Below are positions 16,444 through 25,240 of a stretch of DNA of 64,000 nt, in pieces (positions within the stretch are counted from its first letter, which is position 1; each line of letters begins with the position of its first letter). The position numbers were made by a program, and so were the translations under genes. This DNA comes from Comamonas suwonensis (GTDB lineage Bacteria; Pseudomonadota; Gammaproteobacteria; Burkholderiales; Burkholderiaceae_C): NCBI RefSeq assembly GCF_012844455.2, contig NZ_JABBCQ020000008.1:62001-126000 (forward strand), in the 5' to 3' direction. Below the pieces are notes generated by a model, which was not told the origin of the DNA, made no database searches, and was given only the letters and a program-made list of their open reading frames with translations.

Positions 16444-18447
16444 TTATTTGGCGCTGAGCTTCATCTGTGCGGGCGAGGCCGTGATGTAACCCACAGCGGC
16501 ACCGAACTTGTCCTTGTAGTTGCTCTTGAGCAGCGGGTCGAGCTGGGTCTTGACGGTGGCATGGATGCTGCCCCAGTCGCCAGCGTGCTGGAAGTTGCTC
16601 ATGATGTAGGTCCAGCCGTTGATCTCGTCCACGGCATGCAGACCGGTGGATTCACCGCCCGCGGGCACGGACAGCACGCGCGACAGCTGCTTGGTGTCCA
16701 CGTTGTAGGCCCACATGAAATTGTTGACGTGCTGGCTGCTGTCCTCGCCGATGAACAGAGTGCGCATTTTTTCCGAGAACTTGAGGTTGTCGGGGTTGGC
16801 AATCTTGTTCGGGTTGGCGGTGTTGCCCAGAGCGTCGCCCTTGAGGGTTTTGCCATCGCTGTCCAGCAGATCTTCGCCGGCCAGCAGAGGGGCGGTGTCC
16901 ACAGGCATCCATTCGCTGTTGATGGCTGCGCCGTCGGTGTCCTTCTGGGCACCCTTGAGGTTCAGCGCCATCACCACGCCAGCCACCAGTTGCTTGGGTA
17001 CGGAGACGCCATTGCCGGGCACGTTGGCAGCGTTGCCAGCCACCATGGAGGACTGCACGTTCTGCAGCGCAGAGTAGGCAATCTTGTCCTTGGCATTGAC
17101 GGTCGTGCCTTCCATCTTGGTGAAGCCCAGACTGGCGCCCTTGAAGGCGGCATAGCGGTGGGTTTCGAGGAAGGCGGCGGCCTTGTCCATGCCGGGGTTG
17201 ATCTTGATCCACTCGGTCTTGCCGTTGGCCACGATCTTGGTGTAGCTGGAGTCGCTGGGGTCGGTCTTGGCCACGGTCATGATGTCCGTGGGCTTGAGCG
17301 TGTTGGCCAGGTTCTCGATTTCGGCGCTGGTCGCCGATCCCAGCTTGATCCAGGTCAGAGCTGCCGTGCTCTTGGCGGCGGGATCGATGGAGAAACCGGC
17401 ACCAACCTTGGCGACATACAGCGAGCCCGAGGACAGATCCTTTTCCTTGTCAGCCACAAACACGAAGTAACCGCTGTTGGTGGCGTCATCACCCATGAGT
17501 GCGGTGCGCTGGTCGGGCATGACCTGCACGAGTTCGTGCGAGATGCGGCCCATGCAGAAATGCTTTTTGATCGTGGCGGTGCCGTCGACGTTGACGATCA
17601 CTTCGGGCATGTGGCCGTAGTGATAGGGGTTGGCCTTGTTCGCATCGCCATAGAGGTTCTGGCTGTAGGCCTGGAACATGGCGTTGCTGGCGATGCTGAA
17701 GGCATCAGGCTCGTACTCTTCCGAGGACAGGTGTGTACCCCAGGGAGAGAGGCTGGCGCCGCAGGTGATCCACAGACCATGGACCTTGGAGGTGTCCACG
17801 TTATGGTATTTCACCAGGCTCAGTTTGCCGGTGGTCTGGTCCTGGTCCAGTGTCACCACGGCGATGGGCGAGGGCAGCTTGCCGTACATATCGGTCTTGC
17901 TGTCCTGGGCCAGTGTGGTGTATTCGAACTGCACCACGGCAAACACGGGCTGGCCCTTGACGCCATCTACCTTGGCGTTGGGTACGGTCAGCAGCGAGGT
18001 GCCGTCGGGCGAATCGGAGAAGAACTGGCGCTCTTTGCCGGAGACGGTTCTGTCGATGATCTTGTTGTTGAAGATGTCGAAATAGCCACCGGAGAGAATC
18101 TTGCCGCCCTTGCCGTCAGAGACCTCGTCGCCAGTCACGAAGAAGGGCTGGTAACCCAGGTCGTAGGCTTGCTCGCTCTTGTCGTCAAAAGTGACTTTTA
18201 GCTGCGATGCGACATACATGGTGGCCATATTGGCCGGCGTGGTCAGCGTGGGGGCAGCCATGCTGGTAAAAGTTGCCGAGACATAGTTCTTGGTGACCGG
18301 CGGAGTGATCGGCGTCGTGCTGTCATCATCGCCACCACCACAAGCGGCCAGCAGGCTGGAAGCCGAAATGGCCGAGCCCAGGGGGAGCAGAGGAGCGCCG
18401 GTAAACAGTTGCAGGGCCTTACGACGGCTGAGCAGATTTTGTGCCAT
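16444..18447 (-). CDS. phoX: PhoX-family (DUF839) alkaline phosphatase, secreted
   Basis: A 667-residue exported phosphatase of the PhoX/DUF839 family, which releases phosphate from organic esters with calcium and iron as cofactors. The N-terminus has a twin-arginine motif (LSRRKALQLF), a hydrophobic stretch and a lipobox-like LLAACGGG, so it is probably a Tat-exported lipoprotein. Internal blocks such as WGTHLSSEEYEPD and GRISHELVQVMPDQ are family hallmarks. A four-unit PHO box lies about 115 bases upstream, which strongly supports phosphate-starvation control and the assignment. Confidence 0.9.
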   Translation of the reverse strand: MAQNLLSRRKALQLFTGAPLLPLGSAISASSLLAACGGGDDDSTTPITPPVTKNYVSATFTSMAAPTLTTPANMATMYVASQLKVTFDDKSEQAYDLGYQPFFVTGDEVSDGKGGKILSGGYFDIFNNKIIDRTVSGKERQFFSDSPDGTSLLTVPNAKVDGVKGQPVFAVVQFEYTTLAQDSKTDMYGKLPSPIAVVTLDQDQTTGKLSLVKYHNVDTSKVHGLWITCGASLSPWGTHLSSEEYEPDAFSIASNAMFQAYSQNLYGDANKANPYHYGHMPEVIVNVDGTATIKKHFCMGRISHELVQVMPDQRTALMGDDATNSGYFVFVADKEKDLSSGSLYVAKVGAGFSIDPAAKSTAALTWIKLGSATSAEIENLANTLKPTDIMTVAKTDPSDSSYTKIVANGKTEWIKINPGMDKAAAFLETHRYAAFKGASLGFTKMEGTTVNAKDKIAYSALQNVQSSMVAGNAANVPGNGVSVPKQLVAGVVMALNLKGAQKDTDGAAINSEWMPVDTAPLLAGEDLLDSDGKTLKGDALGNTANPNKIANPDNLKFSEKMRTLFIGEDSSQHVNNFMWAYNVDTKQLSRVLSVPAGGESTGLHAVDEINGWTYIMSNFQHAGDWGSIHATVKTQLDPLLKSNYKDKFGAAVGYITASPAQMKLSAK

Positions 18448-18544
18448 GAGAGTTTCGCAGTGTGGGGTGGAGCGCAGACTTGTGGGCCGCGCTTAATTGG
18501 ATGAATGCCAAGGCATGAGATGCGCGCTTTGGTCAGTCCTGCGA

Positions 18545-18600
18545 ATCCTAGGAAACAAATATGACAGTGGAATGGCTGCTTGATGACGCTCTGATGAATG
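18545..18600 (-). promoter_or_regulatory. PhoB-dependent promoter: four PHO-box units plus -10
   Basis: On the minus strand CATTCAT, GCGTCAT, CAGCCAT and CTGTCAT occur at exact 11-bp steps (plus-strand starts 18594, 18583, 18572, 18561). The last matches the PHO half-site perfectly, the others at 5 of 7. TAGGAT (18545-18550), a -10-like hexamer, follows 10 bases after the last unit, the spacing used in PhoB-activated promoters, which lack a -35. Confidence 0.8.
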
Positions 18601-18634
18601 CCCTGTGGCGAGGCGACGCGGGTGCCGAGGCCAT

Positions 18635-18663
18635 GAAAAAAGCCCCGGCTTTTGGCCGAGGCT
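18635..18663 (-). terminator. Terminator after the BPSS1780-family gene
   Basis: On the minus strand AGCCTCGGC and GCCGGGGCT pair (one wobble) around 5 bases, followed by six T, 25 bases after the stop. It insulates this gene from the PHO promoter downstream. Confidence 0.85.
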
Positions 18664-18687
18664 GGTGATGGCTAATGCGCCAGATGT

Positions 18688-19515
18688 TTACAGATCGGAA
18701 GGCGGCGCTGCGTTGGACGTGGAGTCGATCAGAGACGGGTCGGCATCGGGTGGGCTGAAACTGTCGCGGAAGGAAAACACGATGGAGGTGAAAAACACTG
18801 CAGCCAGGGCCAGCGCCGTCGCCACCATCAGCCCGCCTGCAATGCTGCCGATGAGCGCAGCCAGAATGCCGGTGACGATGGCCAACACCATGCCGGTTGC
18901 GATGAAGACGCCGACCCAGCACACGCCAAAGACAAAGTACGCGCCGATATTGCGGATGCAGCCGACAAAGCTGAAAAACAGCGATTTGACGGGGCTGATG
19001 CCATGCCAGTGAATGAGGGCAGGGGCATGCCAGAAAGCCAGCGACAGAGGCAGGTAAAGGCACATGCTCAGCCACATGGCGGACTGGAACTCGGGCTCTT
19101 CGGCCAGCTCGCGGGTCATGGGGGTCTGCCCTAGATAGACGCTGGCGAAGTTGCCGCCATCCACAATGGTGGAGGCACCGATGATGAGCAGAAAGCCTGC
19201 GGCGTACATACCGCCCAGCATCAACATGGAATGCAGGTGCTGGCTGCCGGAGCGAAACGACACCAGCAGCAATGCGGGCGTGGGCTTGCGGCCGTGGGCG
19301 GCTTCGGAGGCCGCAACCATCATGGTCAGCGAGATGCAGGGCAGCAGTGCCAGAGCGAGAACAGGGCCGATCAGCGGCAGGGCCGAGATCAGCGACATGC
19401 TGGCCATGCCGAGAAAGAACAGGGCGGCCAAAGCCAGAGGCTGGCTTTTGAACGTGCGCAGACCTTGGAGCACCCACTGAAGACCAGTGCGGGCGGGAAC
19501 GATTTGAAGTTTCAT
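18688..19515 (-). CDS. BPSS1780-family integral membrane protein
   Basis: A 275-residue protein with about six hydrophobic segments and the N-terminal VPARTGLQW typical of the uncharacterised BPSS1780 family common in Burkholderiales. The start MKLQIVPARTG (ATG 19513-19515) is preferred; an upstream methionine would add 17 polar residues. The long second half has consecutive glycine/alanine-rich helices. No enzyme motif is visible, and function is unknown. Its terminator separates it from phoX; thrB lies upstream on the same strand. Confidence 0.82.
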   Translation of the reverse strand: MKLQIVPARTGLQWVLQGLRTFKSQPLALAALFFLGMASMSLISALPLIGPVLALALLPCISLTMMVAASEAAHGRKPTPALLLVSFRSGSQHLHSMLMLGGMYAAGFLLIIGASTIVDGGNFASVYLGQTPMTRELAEEPEFQSAMWLSMCLYLPLSLAFWHAPALIHWHGISPVKSLFFSFVGCIRNIGAYFVFGVCWVGVFIATGMVLAIVTGILAALIGSIAGGLMVATALALAAVFFTSIVFSFRDSFSPPDADPSLIDSTSNAAPPSDL

Positions 19516-19639
19516 GGAAGAGGCTGAAATACTTTTGCGAGAGCGTGCAAAAGTCGCTTCTTGCACTGTACCCGAGACGGCTTTACGGGGCCATTAATAG
19601 CCCCGTAGCACTTTGCAGCTTGGGAGTAGGGCTCGGCGC

Positions 19640-20596
19640 TTAGTCCAGCGTCAGTGGGTGGGCAATGCGCTGGCTCAGCACGCGCTCGAAGTGCGTGGGG
19701 TCATGGGGCTGGAGCAAGGCCGCTTCACGCGGCAGATAGAAGTCCCAGAGGCGAGAGATCCAGAAGCGCAGCGCGCCAGCACGCAGCTGGGCGTTGAGCA
19801 GTTCACGCTCGGCAGCCGACAATGGGCGTACGGCCTGGTAGGCCGCGAGCATGGCTTTGGCGCGCGCGGCATCGTGTGCACCTGTTGCGTGATCGATACA
19901 CCAGTCGTTCAGGCAGACGGCCAGATCGAAGAGCCAGGTGTCCACGCCCGCGAAGTAGAAGTCGAAAAAGCCGGTCAGCTTGTCGCCTTCAAACATCACG
20001 TTGTCGCGGAACAGATCGGCGTGGATGGGGCCGCGCGGCAGGGCCGCATAGGCCGCCGATGCGGCAATGTGGTTCTGATAGGCCAGCTCTGCACGCAGCA
20101 GGCCCGCTTTTTGCTCGTCCAGATGCGGCAGGACCACAGGCACGGTCTCATTCCACCAGGGCAGGCCGCGCAGATTGGGCTGGTTGCGTTCATAGTTCTG
20201 ACCAGCCAGATGCATGCGCGCCAGCATGTCGCCTACAGCGGCGCAGTGCACGGGCTGGGGAGTCAGCTGGCTCTTGCCAGCCAGGCGGTTGACGATGGCG
20301 GCGGGCTTGCCGCAGACCTTGAGCAGAATGTCGCCGCTGCGTGTTTCGCCTTGCGGGTCTGGCACGGGGATGCCGGCCTGCGCCAGATGCTTCATCAGGT
20401 ACAGGTAAAACGGCAACTGCTCAAAGCTCAGACGCTCGAACAAAGTCAGCACGTACTCCCCCTGATCCGTTGTCAGAAAGTAGTTGGTGTTTTCAATGCC
20501 GCCCTGAATGCCGCGCAATTCTTTGAACGAGCCAAGGGACAGGCGGCGCAGCAGGTCGCGCGCATCTTTATCGGAAACTTCGGTGAAAACAGCCAT
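19640..20596 (-). CDS. thrB: Homoserine kinase (APH/choline-kinase fold)
   Basis: A 318-residue kinase that phosphorylates homoserine in threonine synthesis. It is the type II, phosphotransferase-fold form, unlike the GHMP-type ThrB of E. coli. The catalytic loop GPIHADLFRDN and the metal motif GFFDFYFAGVD are intact, and GGIENTNYFL near residue 33 matches the family's phosphate loop. It lies 117 bases downstream of a DUF2782-like gene and is divergent, through that gene, from polA, a usual betaproteobacterial order. Confidence 0.95.
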   Translation of the reverse strand: MAVFTEVSDKDARDLLRRLSLGSFKELRGIQGGIENTNYFLTTDQGEYVLTLFERLSFEQLPFYLYLMKHLAQAGIPVPDPQGETRSGDILLKVCGKPAAIVNRLAGKSQLTPQPVHCAAVGDMLARMHLAGQNYERNQPNLRGLPWWNETVPVVLPHLDEQKAGLLRAELAYQNHIAASAAYAALPRGPIHADLFRDNVMFEGDKLTGFFDFYFAGVDTWLFDLAVCLNDWCIDHATGAHDAARAKAMLAAYQAVRPLSAAERELLNAQLRAGALRFWISRLWDFYLPREAALLQPHDPTHFERVLSQRIAHPLTLD

Positions 20597-20656
20597 GGTG
20601 AATGCGCCGGCCTGTGACAGTCGGCCGAGCTAACAGGTGATGGGTTCTATACGCAA

Positions 20657-20684
20657 CAGGGCAGTGCGGTGCGGCACTGCCCTG
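20657..20684 (-). terminator. Hairpin between the DUF2782-like gene and thrB
   Basis: CAGGGCAGTGC and GCACTGCCCTG form a perfect 11-bp stem with a 6-base loop. The following minus-strand bases are only weakly T-rich (TTGCG), so it may pause or stabilise rather than fully terminate before thrB. Confidence 0.55.
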
Positions 20685-20713
20685 TCATGAATGGGGGAAA
20701 AGCGCGCGGCGCT

Positions 20714-21076
20714 TCAGAATTTGAGGAAATTCCAGACGCGGGTGCCTGTGGTGTCGCCGCTGTTGTTGTCGCGGTTGCGGGCAGCGCGGGCGCCGTCGTT
20801 GGACTGCACCTCGTACTCGGGCATGGAGCCCACCTTGGGCTGCACGGTAATGCTCTGGGTCTGGCCGCCCACACGGGTCTCATCAACACGGCTGCCTGCG
20901 TCTTCCACGCGGATATGTTCAATCCGCTGGTTGTGCTTGCCGGTGGCCGCGGAGTTGTCCTGCTGGCCTTGAGGCGCAGGAGCTGCCACGGCTTGGGCAG
21001 GTTCAGAAGTGGAGGTCTGGGCCAGAACAGATCCGGCAGCCAGGCTCAGAATGATGAAAAGTGGTGCAGCGCGCAT
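20714..21076 (-). CDS. Small exported DUF2782-like protein
   Basis: A 120-residue protein with a cleavable signal peptide (MRAAPLFIILSLAAGSVLAQ). The central RVDETRVGGQTQSITVQPK and the following YEVQSNDG resemble DUF2782, a short periplasmic protein of unknown function usually coded between polA and thrB in betaproteobacteria. The location here is the same. TACAAT on the minus strand ends 9 bases before the ATG, so the transcript may be nearly leaderless. Confidence 0.7.
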   Translation of the reverse strand: MRAAPLFIILSLAAGSVLAQTSTSEPAQAVAAPAPQGQQDNSAATGKHNQRIEHIRVEDAGSRVDETRVGGQTQSITVQPKVGSMPEYEVQSNDGARAARNRDNNSGDTTGTRVWNFLKF

Positions 21077-21163
21077 GATGGTTCGATTGTAGGGCGACTT
21101 CGAATTCTCCCACTATGCTCTGTCCGTCTTTGCAGCCGGGCCCTGCGCAAGCGGGCACGCGTG

Positions 21164-21169
21164 CACAAT
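21164..21169 (+). promoter_or_regulatory. -10-like CACAAT for polA
   Basis: CACAAT ends 7 bases before the polA ATG, the same spacing as at orn and dinB. No good -35 is visible. Confidence 0.35.
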
Positions 21170-21176
21170 TCGGGGT

Positions 21177-23999
21177 ATGAGTAATTCCAAGACCCTGGTG
21201 CTGGTGGACGGCTCCAGCTACCTTTACCGCGCCTACCATGCCATGCCTGACCTGCGGGCCATTCCCGGCGACCCGGCCAGCCCCGCCACGGGCGCCATTC
21301 GCGGCATGGTGAACATGATGCAGGCGCTGAGGAAGGATGTGCAGGGCGACTATGCGGTGTGCGTGTTTGATACCTCAGGCCCTACCTTCCGCGATGCCAT
21401 GTACGACCAGTACAAGGCCACGCGCTCGCCCATGCCCGACGATCTGCGCAGCCAGATCGAGCCCATCCACGAAGTGGTGAAGCTGCTGGGCTGGAAAGTG
21501 GTGGCTGTGCCCGGCGTCGAAGCCGACGACGTGATCGCCACGCTGGCGCAGATGGCGGCGGCCCAGGGCATCAATGTCATCGTCTCCAGCGGAGACAAGG
21601 ACCTGAGCCAACTGGTCAACGAACACGTCACCATCATCGACACCATGAACGGCAAAAAGCGCGACGTGGCCGGGGTGACCGCCGAGTTTGGCGTGCCCCC
21701 GTCGTTGATGGTCGACTTTCAGGCGCTGGTGGGCGATACCGTGGACAACGTTCCCGGTGTCACCAAGGTCGGCCCGAAGACCGCTGCCAAATGGCTGGAA
21801 GAGCACGGCACACTAGAAAATTTGATAGCTAATGCCGCAGGCATCAAAGGTGTTGCAGGCCAAAACCTGCGTGATGCGATTGCCAGCGGCCAGCTGGCAC
21901 TGAGTCGCCAGCTGGTGACCATGAAGACCGACTGTGATCTGGCCGACTACATCGGCGGCCTGCCCCAGCTGGACGACGTGGTCCTGGCCGAGCCTGACAA
22001 TGCGGCGCTGGTGCCGTTTTATGAAAAATATGGCTTCAAGAGCCTGGCGCGTGCGCTGGGTGCTAGGGCTTCTGAAGCACTTCCCGCAAAAGCCGCCAAG
22101 CCTGCCAAGACCAGCAAGGTTGACACTGCCCAGGGCGGCCTGTTCGACGTGGATGACGCACAAGCCACTGAAGTGGCTGTGGCCGCCCAACAGCGCGACG
22201 TGGTCTACACCACCATCTTGACGGAAGCGCAACTGGATGAATGGCTGGCCAAGATCCACGCCGCCGAGCTGACCGCCATCGACACCGAAACCGATTCGCT
22301 GGATGAAATGCGGGCGCAGATCGTCGGCATCAGCTTCAGCGTGGCCATTGGCGAAGCCGCTTACATTCCGCTGCGCCACGAAGGCATGGACGTGCCCGAG
22401 CAGCTGGACATGAACAGCGTGCTGGCCAAGCTCAAGCCCTGGCTGGAAGACGGCAGCAAAAAGAAGCTGGGCCAGCATGTCAAATACGACCAGCATGTGT
22501 TTGCCAACCATGGCATCACCGTGCGCGGCTATGCGCACGACACCATGCTGCAAAGCTATGTGCTGGAAGCCGATCGCCCCCACAACCTGACCAGTCTGGC
22601 GCTGCGCCACACCGGCCGCACCGGCATCAGTTACGAAGACCTGTGCGGCAAGGGCAAGGGCCAGATTCCGTTTGCGCAGGTGCCGGTCGACAAGGCGGCG
22701 GCTTATAGCTGTGAAGATTCGGACCAGACACTGAACGTGCATCAAGTGCTGTGGCCGCAGATTCAGGCCAATGCCGGACTGCTGCATATTTATGAGCTGG
22801 AAATGCAGACCAGCGAAGCGCTGTTTCGCATTGAGCGCAACGGCGTGCGCATTGATGCGGGCGAGCTGGCACGCCAGAGCAATGATCTGGGTGCGCGCAT
22901 CTTGAAGTTGGAAGAAGAGGCCTACGAAATTGCGGGCCAGCCCTTCAATCTGGCCAGCCCCAAGCAACTGGGCGAAATCTTCTTCGACAAGCTGGGCATG
23001 CCCGTGGTGAAGAAAACCGCCACTGGCGCGCGCAGCACCGACGAAGAAGTGTTGGAAAAGTTGGCGGAGGACTACCCGCTGCCCGCCAAGCTGCTGGAGC
23101 ACCGCAGCCTGTCCAAGCTCAAGGGCACTTACACCGACAAGCTGGCGCAGATGGCCTTGCCCACCGACGGCCGTGTCCACACCCACTATGCGCAGGCTGT
23201 GGCGGTGACCGGGCGCTTGTCCAGCAACGATCCGAATTTGCAGAATATTCCCGTGCGCACCCCCGAAGGTCGCCGCGTGCGCGAAGCCTTTGTCGCGCCT
23301 GAGGGCAAGCTGATTGCCAGCGCAGATTACTCACAGATCGAGCTGCGCATCATGGCCCACCTCTCGGGCGACGAGGCCTTGCTCAATGCCTTCAAAAACG
23401 GGCTGGACGTGCACCGCGCCACGGCCGCCGAAGTGTTTGGCGTGACGGTGGACGAAGTCAGCAGCGAGCAGCGCCGCTACGCCAAGGTCATCAACTTTGG
23501 CCTGATCTACGGCATGAGCAGCTTTGGCCTGGCCAAGAATCTGGGTATAGAGACCAAGGCCGCCGCTGCATACATCGACAAATACTTTCAGCGCTACCCC
23601 GGCGTGAAACGCTATATGGACCAGACCGTGGAGCTGGCCCATGCCCAAGGCTATGTCGAGACCGTTTTCGGTCGCCGCCTGGTACTGCCTGAAATCAACG
23701 GCGGCAACGGCCCGCGCAAGAAAGCGGCAGAACGAGCGGCCATCAACGCCCCCATGCAAGGTACAGCGGCGGACTTGATCAAGAAGGCCATGGTCGCCGT
23801 ACAAGCCCGGCTGGATGCGGAAAAGCCCGAGGTGCTGGTCATCATGCAGGTGCATGACGAACTGGTGTTCGAGCTGCCCGAGTCGGCCAGGGACTGGGTG
23901 AAGGCCGAAATCCCCGCCATCATGGCCGGCGTGGCCGATCTGGCCGTGCCGCTGCTGGCCGAGATCGGCTTTGGCGAGAACTGGGAAAAAGCGCATTGA
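21177..23999 (+). CDS. polA: DNA polymerase I
   Basis: A 940-residue polymerase for Okazaki-fragment processing and repair synthesis. The N-terminal 5' nuclease domain (about 1-290) contains VEADDVIATLA and SGDKDLSQLV. The proofreading 3' exonuclease (about 345-530) keeps the acidic pair in AIDTETDSL and a later DSDQT-type block. The polymerase domain (about 545-940) has motif A DYSQIELRIMAHLSG, the motif B finger RRYAKVINFGLIYGMS and motif C QVHDELVFELP. All three activities look intact. Confidence 0.97.
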   Translation: MSNSKTLVLVDGSSYLYRAYHAMPDLRAIPGDPASPATGAIRGMVNMMQALRKDVQGDYAVCVFDTSGPTFRDAMYDQYKATRSPMPDDLRSQIEPIHEVVKLLGWKVVAVPGVEADDVIATLAQMAAAQGINVIVSSGDKDLSQLVNEHVTIIDTMNGKKRDVAGVTAEFGVPPSLMVDFQALVGDTVDNVPGVTKVGPKTAAKWLEEHGTLENLIANAAGIKGVAGQNLRDAIASGQLALSRQLVTMKTDCDLADYIGGLPQLDDVVLAEPDNAALVPFYEKYGFKSLARALGARASEALPAKAAKPAKTSKVDTAQGGLFDVDDAQATEVAVAAQQRDVVYTTILTEAQLDEWLAKIHAAELTAIDTETDSLDEMRAQIVGISFSVAIGEAAYIPLRHEGMDVPEQLDMNSVLAKLKPWLEDGSKKKLGQHVKYDQHVFANHGITVRGYAHDTMLQSYVLEADRPHNLTSLALRHTGRTGISYEDLCGKGKGQIPFAQVPVDKAAAYSCEDSDQTLNVHQVLWPQIQANAGLLHIYELEMQTSEALFRIERNGVRIDAGELARQSNDLGARILKLEEEAYEIAGQPFNLASPKQLGEIFFDKLGMPVVKKTATGARSTDEEVLEKLAEDYPLPAKLLEHRSLSKLKGTYTDKLAQMALPTDGRVHTHYAQAVAVTGRLSSNDPNLQNIPVRTPEGRRVREAFVAPEGKLIASADYSQIELRIMAHLSGDEALLNAFKNGLDVHRATAAEVFGVTVDEVSSEQRRYAKVINFGLIYGMSSFGLAKNLGIETKAAAAYIDKYFQRYPGVKRYMDQTVELAHAQGYVETVFGRRLVLPEINGGNGPRKKAAERAAINAPMQGTAADLIKKAMVAVQARLDAEKPEVLVIMQVHDELVFELPESARDWVKAEIPAIMAGVADLAVPLLAEIGFGENWEKAH

Positions 24000-24078
24000 T
24001 GCGCTTTTCACTACAGGCTCACTGAGCCTTTCACGCCAAAGCGCTTTTAAATAGTGAGCTTTTAGTGCAAGAAAACAG

Positions 24079-24110
24079 GGCACTTCAGATGATTTCATGT
24101 CTGAAGTGCC
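24079..24110 (+). terminator. Terminator-like hairpin after polA
   Basis: GGCACTTCAGA (24079-24089) pairs perfectly with TCTGAAGTGCC (24100-24110) around 10 bases, followed by TTATTTA. It is 80 bases after polA and ahead of azlC. Flanking bases resemble dispersed-repeat arms (AAGCGCTTTTAAATAG before it, GCGCTGGCAGCTACTG after it). Confidence 0.65.
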
Positions 24111-24154
24111 TTATTTACATGCGCTGGCAGCTACTGAAATGATTTGAGGATTCT

Positions 24155-24835
24155 TTGTTCAAAGACTTTGCAATGACACCCGCCGTACGCATGGGGCTAT
24201 CCATTTCGGTAGCTACCGGCTTGTACGGCATTTCTTTTGGCGCATTGTCCGTGGCGGCGGGGCTCAATATCTGGCAGACCATGGCGTTGAGCGCATTGAT
24301 GTTCACGGGCGGCTCGCAGTTCGCATTTATCGGCGTGATCGCTGGTGGTGGCAGTGGTCTGGCGGCCGTGGGGGCCGCCACGTTGCTGGGTGTGCGCAAT
24401 GCGATTTACGGCATGCAGATGAGCCGCTTGCTGAGCGTTAAAGGGCTGCCGCGCTGGCTGGCTGCGCACTGGACGATTGATGAGTCTGCGGCAACCGCAT
24501 CCGGGCAGGATGAGCTGGGTGAGCAGCGTCGTGGTTTCTGGGTGGCTGGTGCGGGTGTGTTTTTACTGTGGAACCTGTTTACCTTGCTGGGCGCGCTGAT
24601 GGGCAATGCGCTGGGCGATACGCGTCGCTTTGGACTGGATGGTGCGGCGGTGGCCGCCTTTCTGGGTTTGCTCTGGCCGCGCCTGAATGCGCGCGAACCG
24701 GTGGCTCTGGCGCTGGCTTGCGGGCTGGTGACGGCGATTGCCATTCCTGTGGTGCCGGCAGGTGTGCCCATTTTGCTGGCTGCCGCCGTGGGGGCCCTCT
24801 GGGGCTGGGTCAGACCCTCGGAGGCAGAGCAATGA
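24155..24835 (+). CDS. azlC: AzlC-family branched-chain amino acid exporter, large subunit
   Basis: A 226-residue, roughly six-helix membrane protein that with AzlD exports branched-chain or similar amino acids. GISFGALSVAAGLNIWQTM and FTGGSQFAFIGV are AzlC hallmarks. The start is uncertain: TTG at 24155 has GAGGA 4 bases upstream, while ATG at 24173 starts MTPAVRMG but has no ribosome site. The gene overlaps azlD by 4 bases (ATGA), implying coupled translation. Confidence 0.9.
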   Translation: MFKDFAMTPAVRMGLSISVATGLYGISFGALSVAAGLNIWQTMALSALMFTGGSQFAFIGVIAGGGSGLAAVGAATLLGVRNAIYGMQMSRLLSVKGLPRWLAAHWTIDESAATASGQDELGEQRRGFWVAGAGVFLLWNLFTLLGALMGNALGDTRRFGLDGAAVAAFLGLLWPRLNAREPVALALACGLVTAIAIPVVPAGVPILLAAAVGALWGWVRPSEAEQ

Positions 24836-25155
24836 CGCTGCCTCTAACTTTGTCGTTATGGCAATGGATTTTGCTGGCCTGCGCGCTGGCTTTTGTGACC
24901 AAGCTGCTGGGCTACAGCTTGCCGGAGCGCTGGATGCGCAACCCGCGCATGGCTCAGGTAGCGGCCAGCTTGACGGTGGCGCTGCTGGCTGCGCTGACGG
25001 TGATGAATACCGTGGCCAGTGGCACGCAGCTGGCGCTGGATGCCCGTCTGGGCGCCTTGCTGGTGGCTGCGATGGCACTGTGGTTGCGCGCCCCATTCTT
25101 GCTGGTTGTGGTGCTGGGGGCTGCAGCTTCGGCGCTGCTGCGCTGGCTGGCTTGA
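24832..25155 (+). CDS. azlD: AzlD-family branched-chain amino acid exporter, small subunit
   Basis: A 107-residue protein with four hydrophobic segments, the partner of AzlC. LGYSLPERWMRNPRM after the first helix and the later ALDARLGALLVAA are typical of AzlD. Its ATG overlaps the azlC stop in an ATGA junction. Confidence 0.9.
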   Translation: MTLPLTLSLWQWILLACALAFVTKLLGYSLPERWMRNPRMAQVAASLTVALLAALTVMNTVASGTQLALDARLGALLVAAMALWLRAPFLLVVVLGAAASALLRWLA

Positions 25156-25240
25156 ATGAGCAGGCTTTAGACTGCAGGGCGCAGGCGGCTGGCTGATTGC
25201 GCTGCCGTGGCTTGAGATTCCATCAACCAGAGGAGGATTC

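Noticed and set aside
16357-18201. A 614-codon open frame on the plus strand
   Set aside because: Antisense to phoX, which has signal, motifs and a PHO promoter; the frame has no ribosome site or family match.
21817-21850. AAAATTTGATAGCTAATGCC inside polA, similar to the dispersed repeat
   Set aside because: Only the first arm is similar, and the coded residues fit the polymerase; not enough to call a repeat copy.
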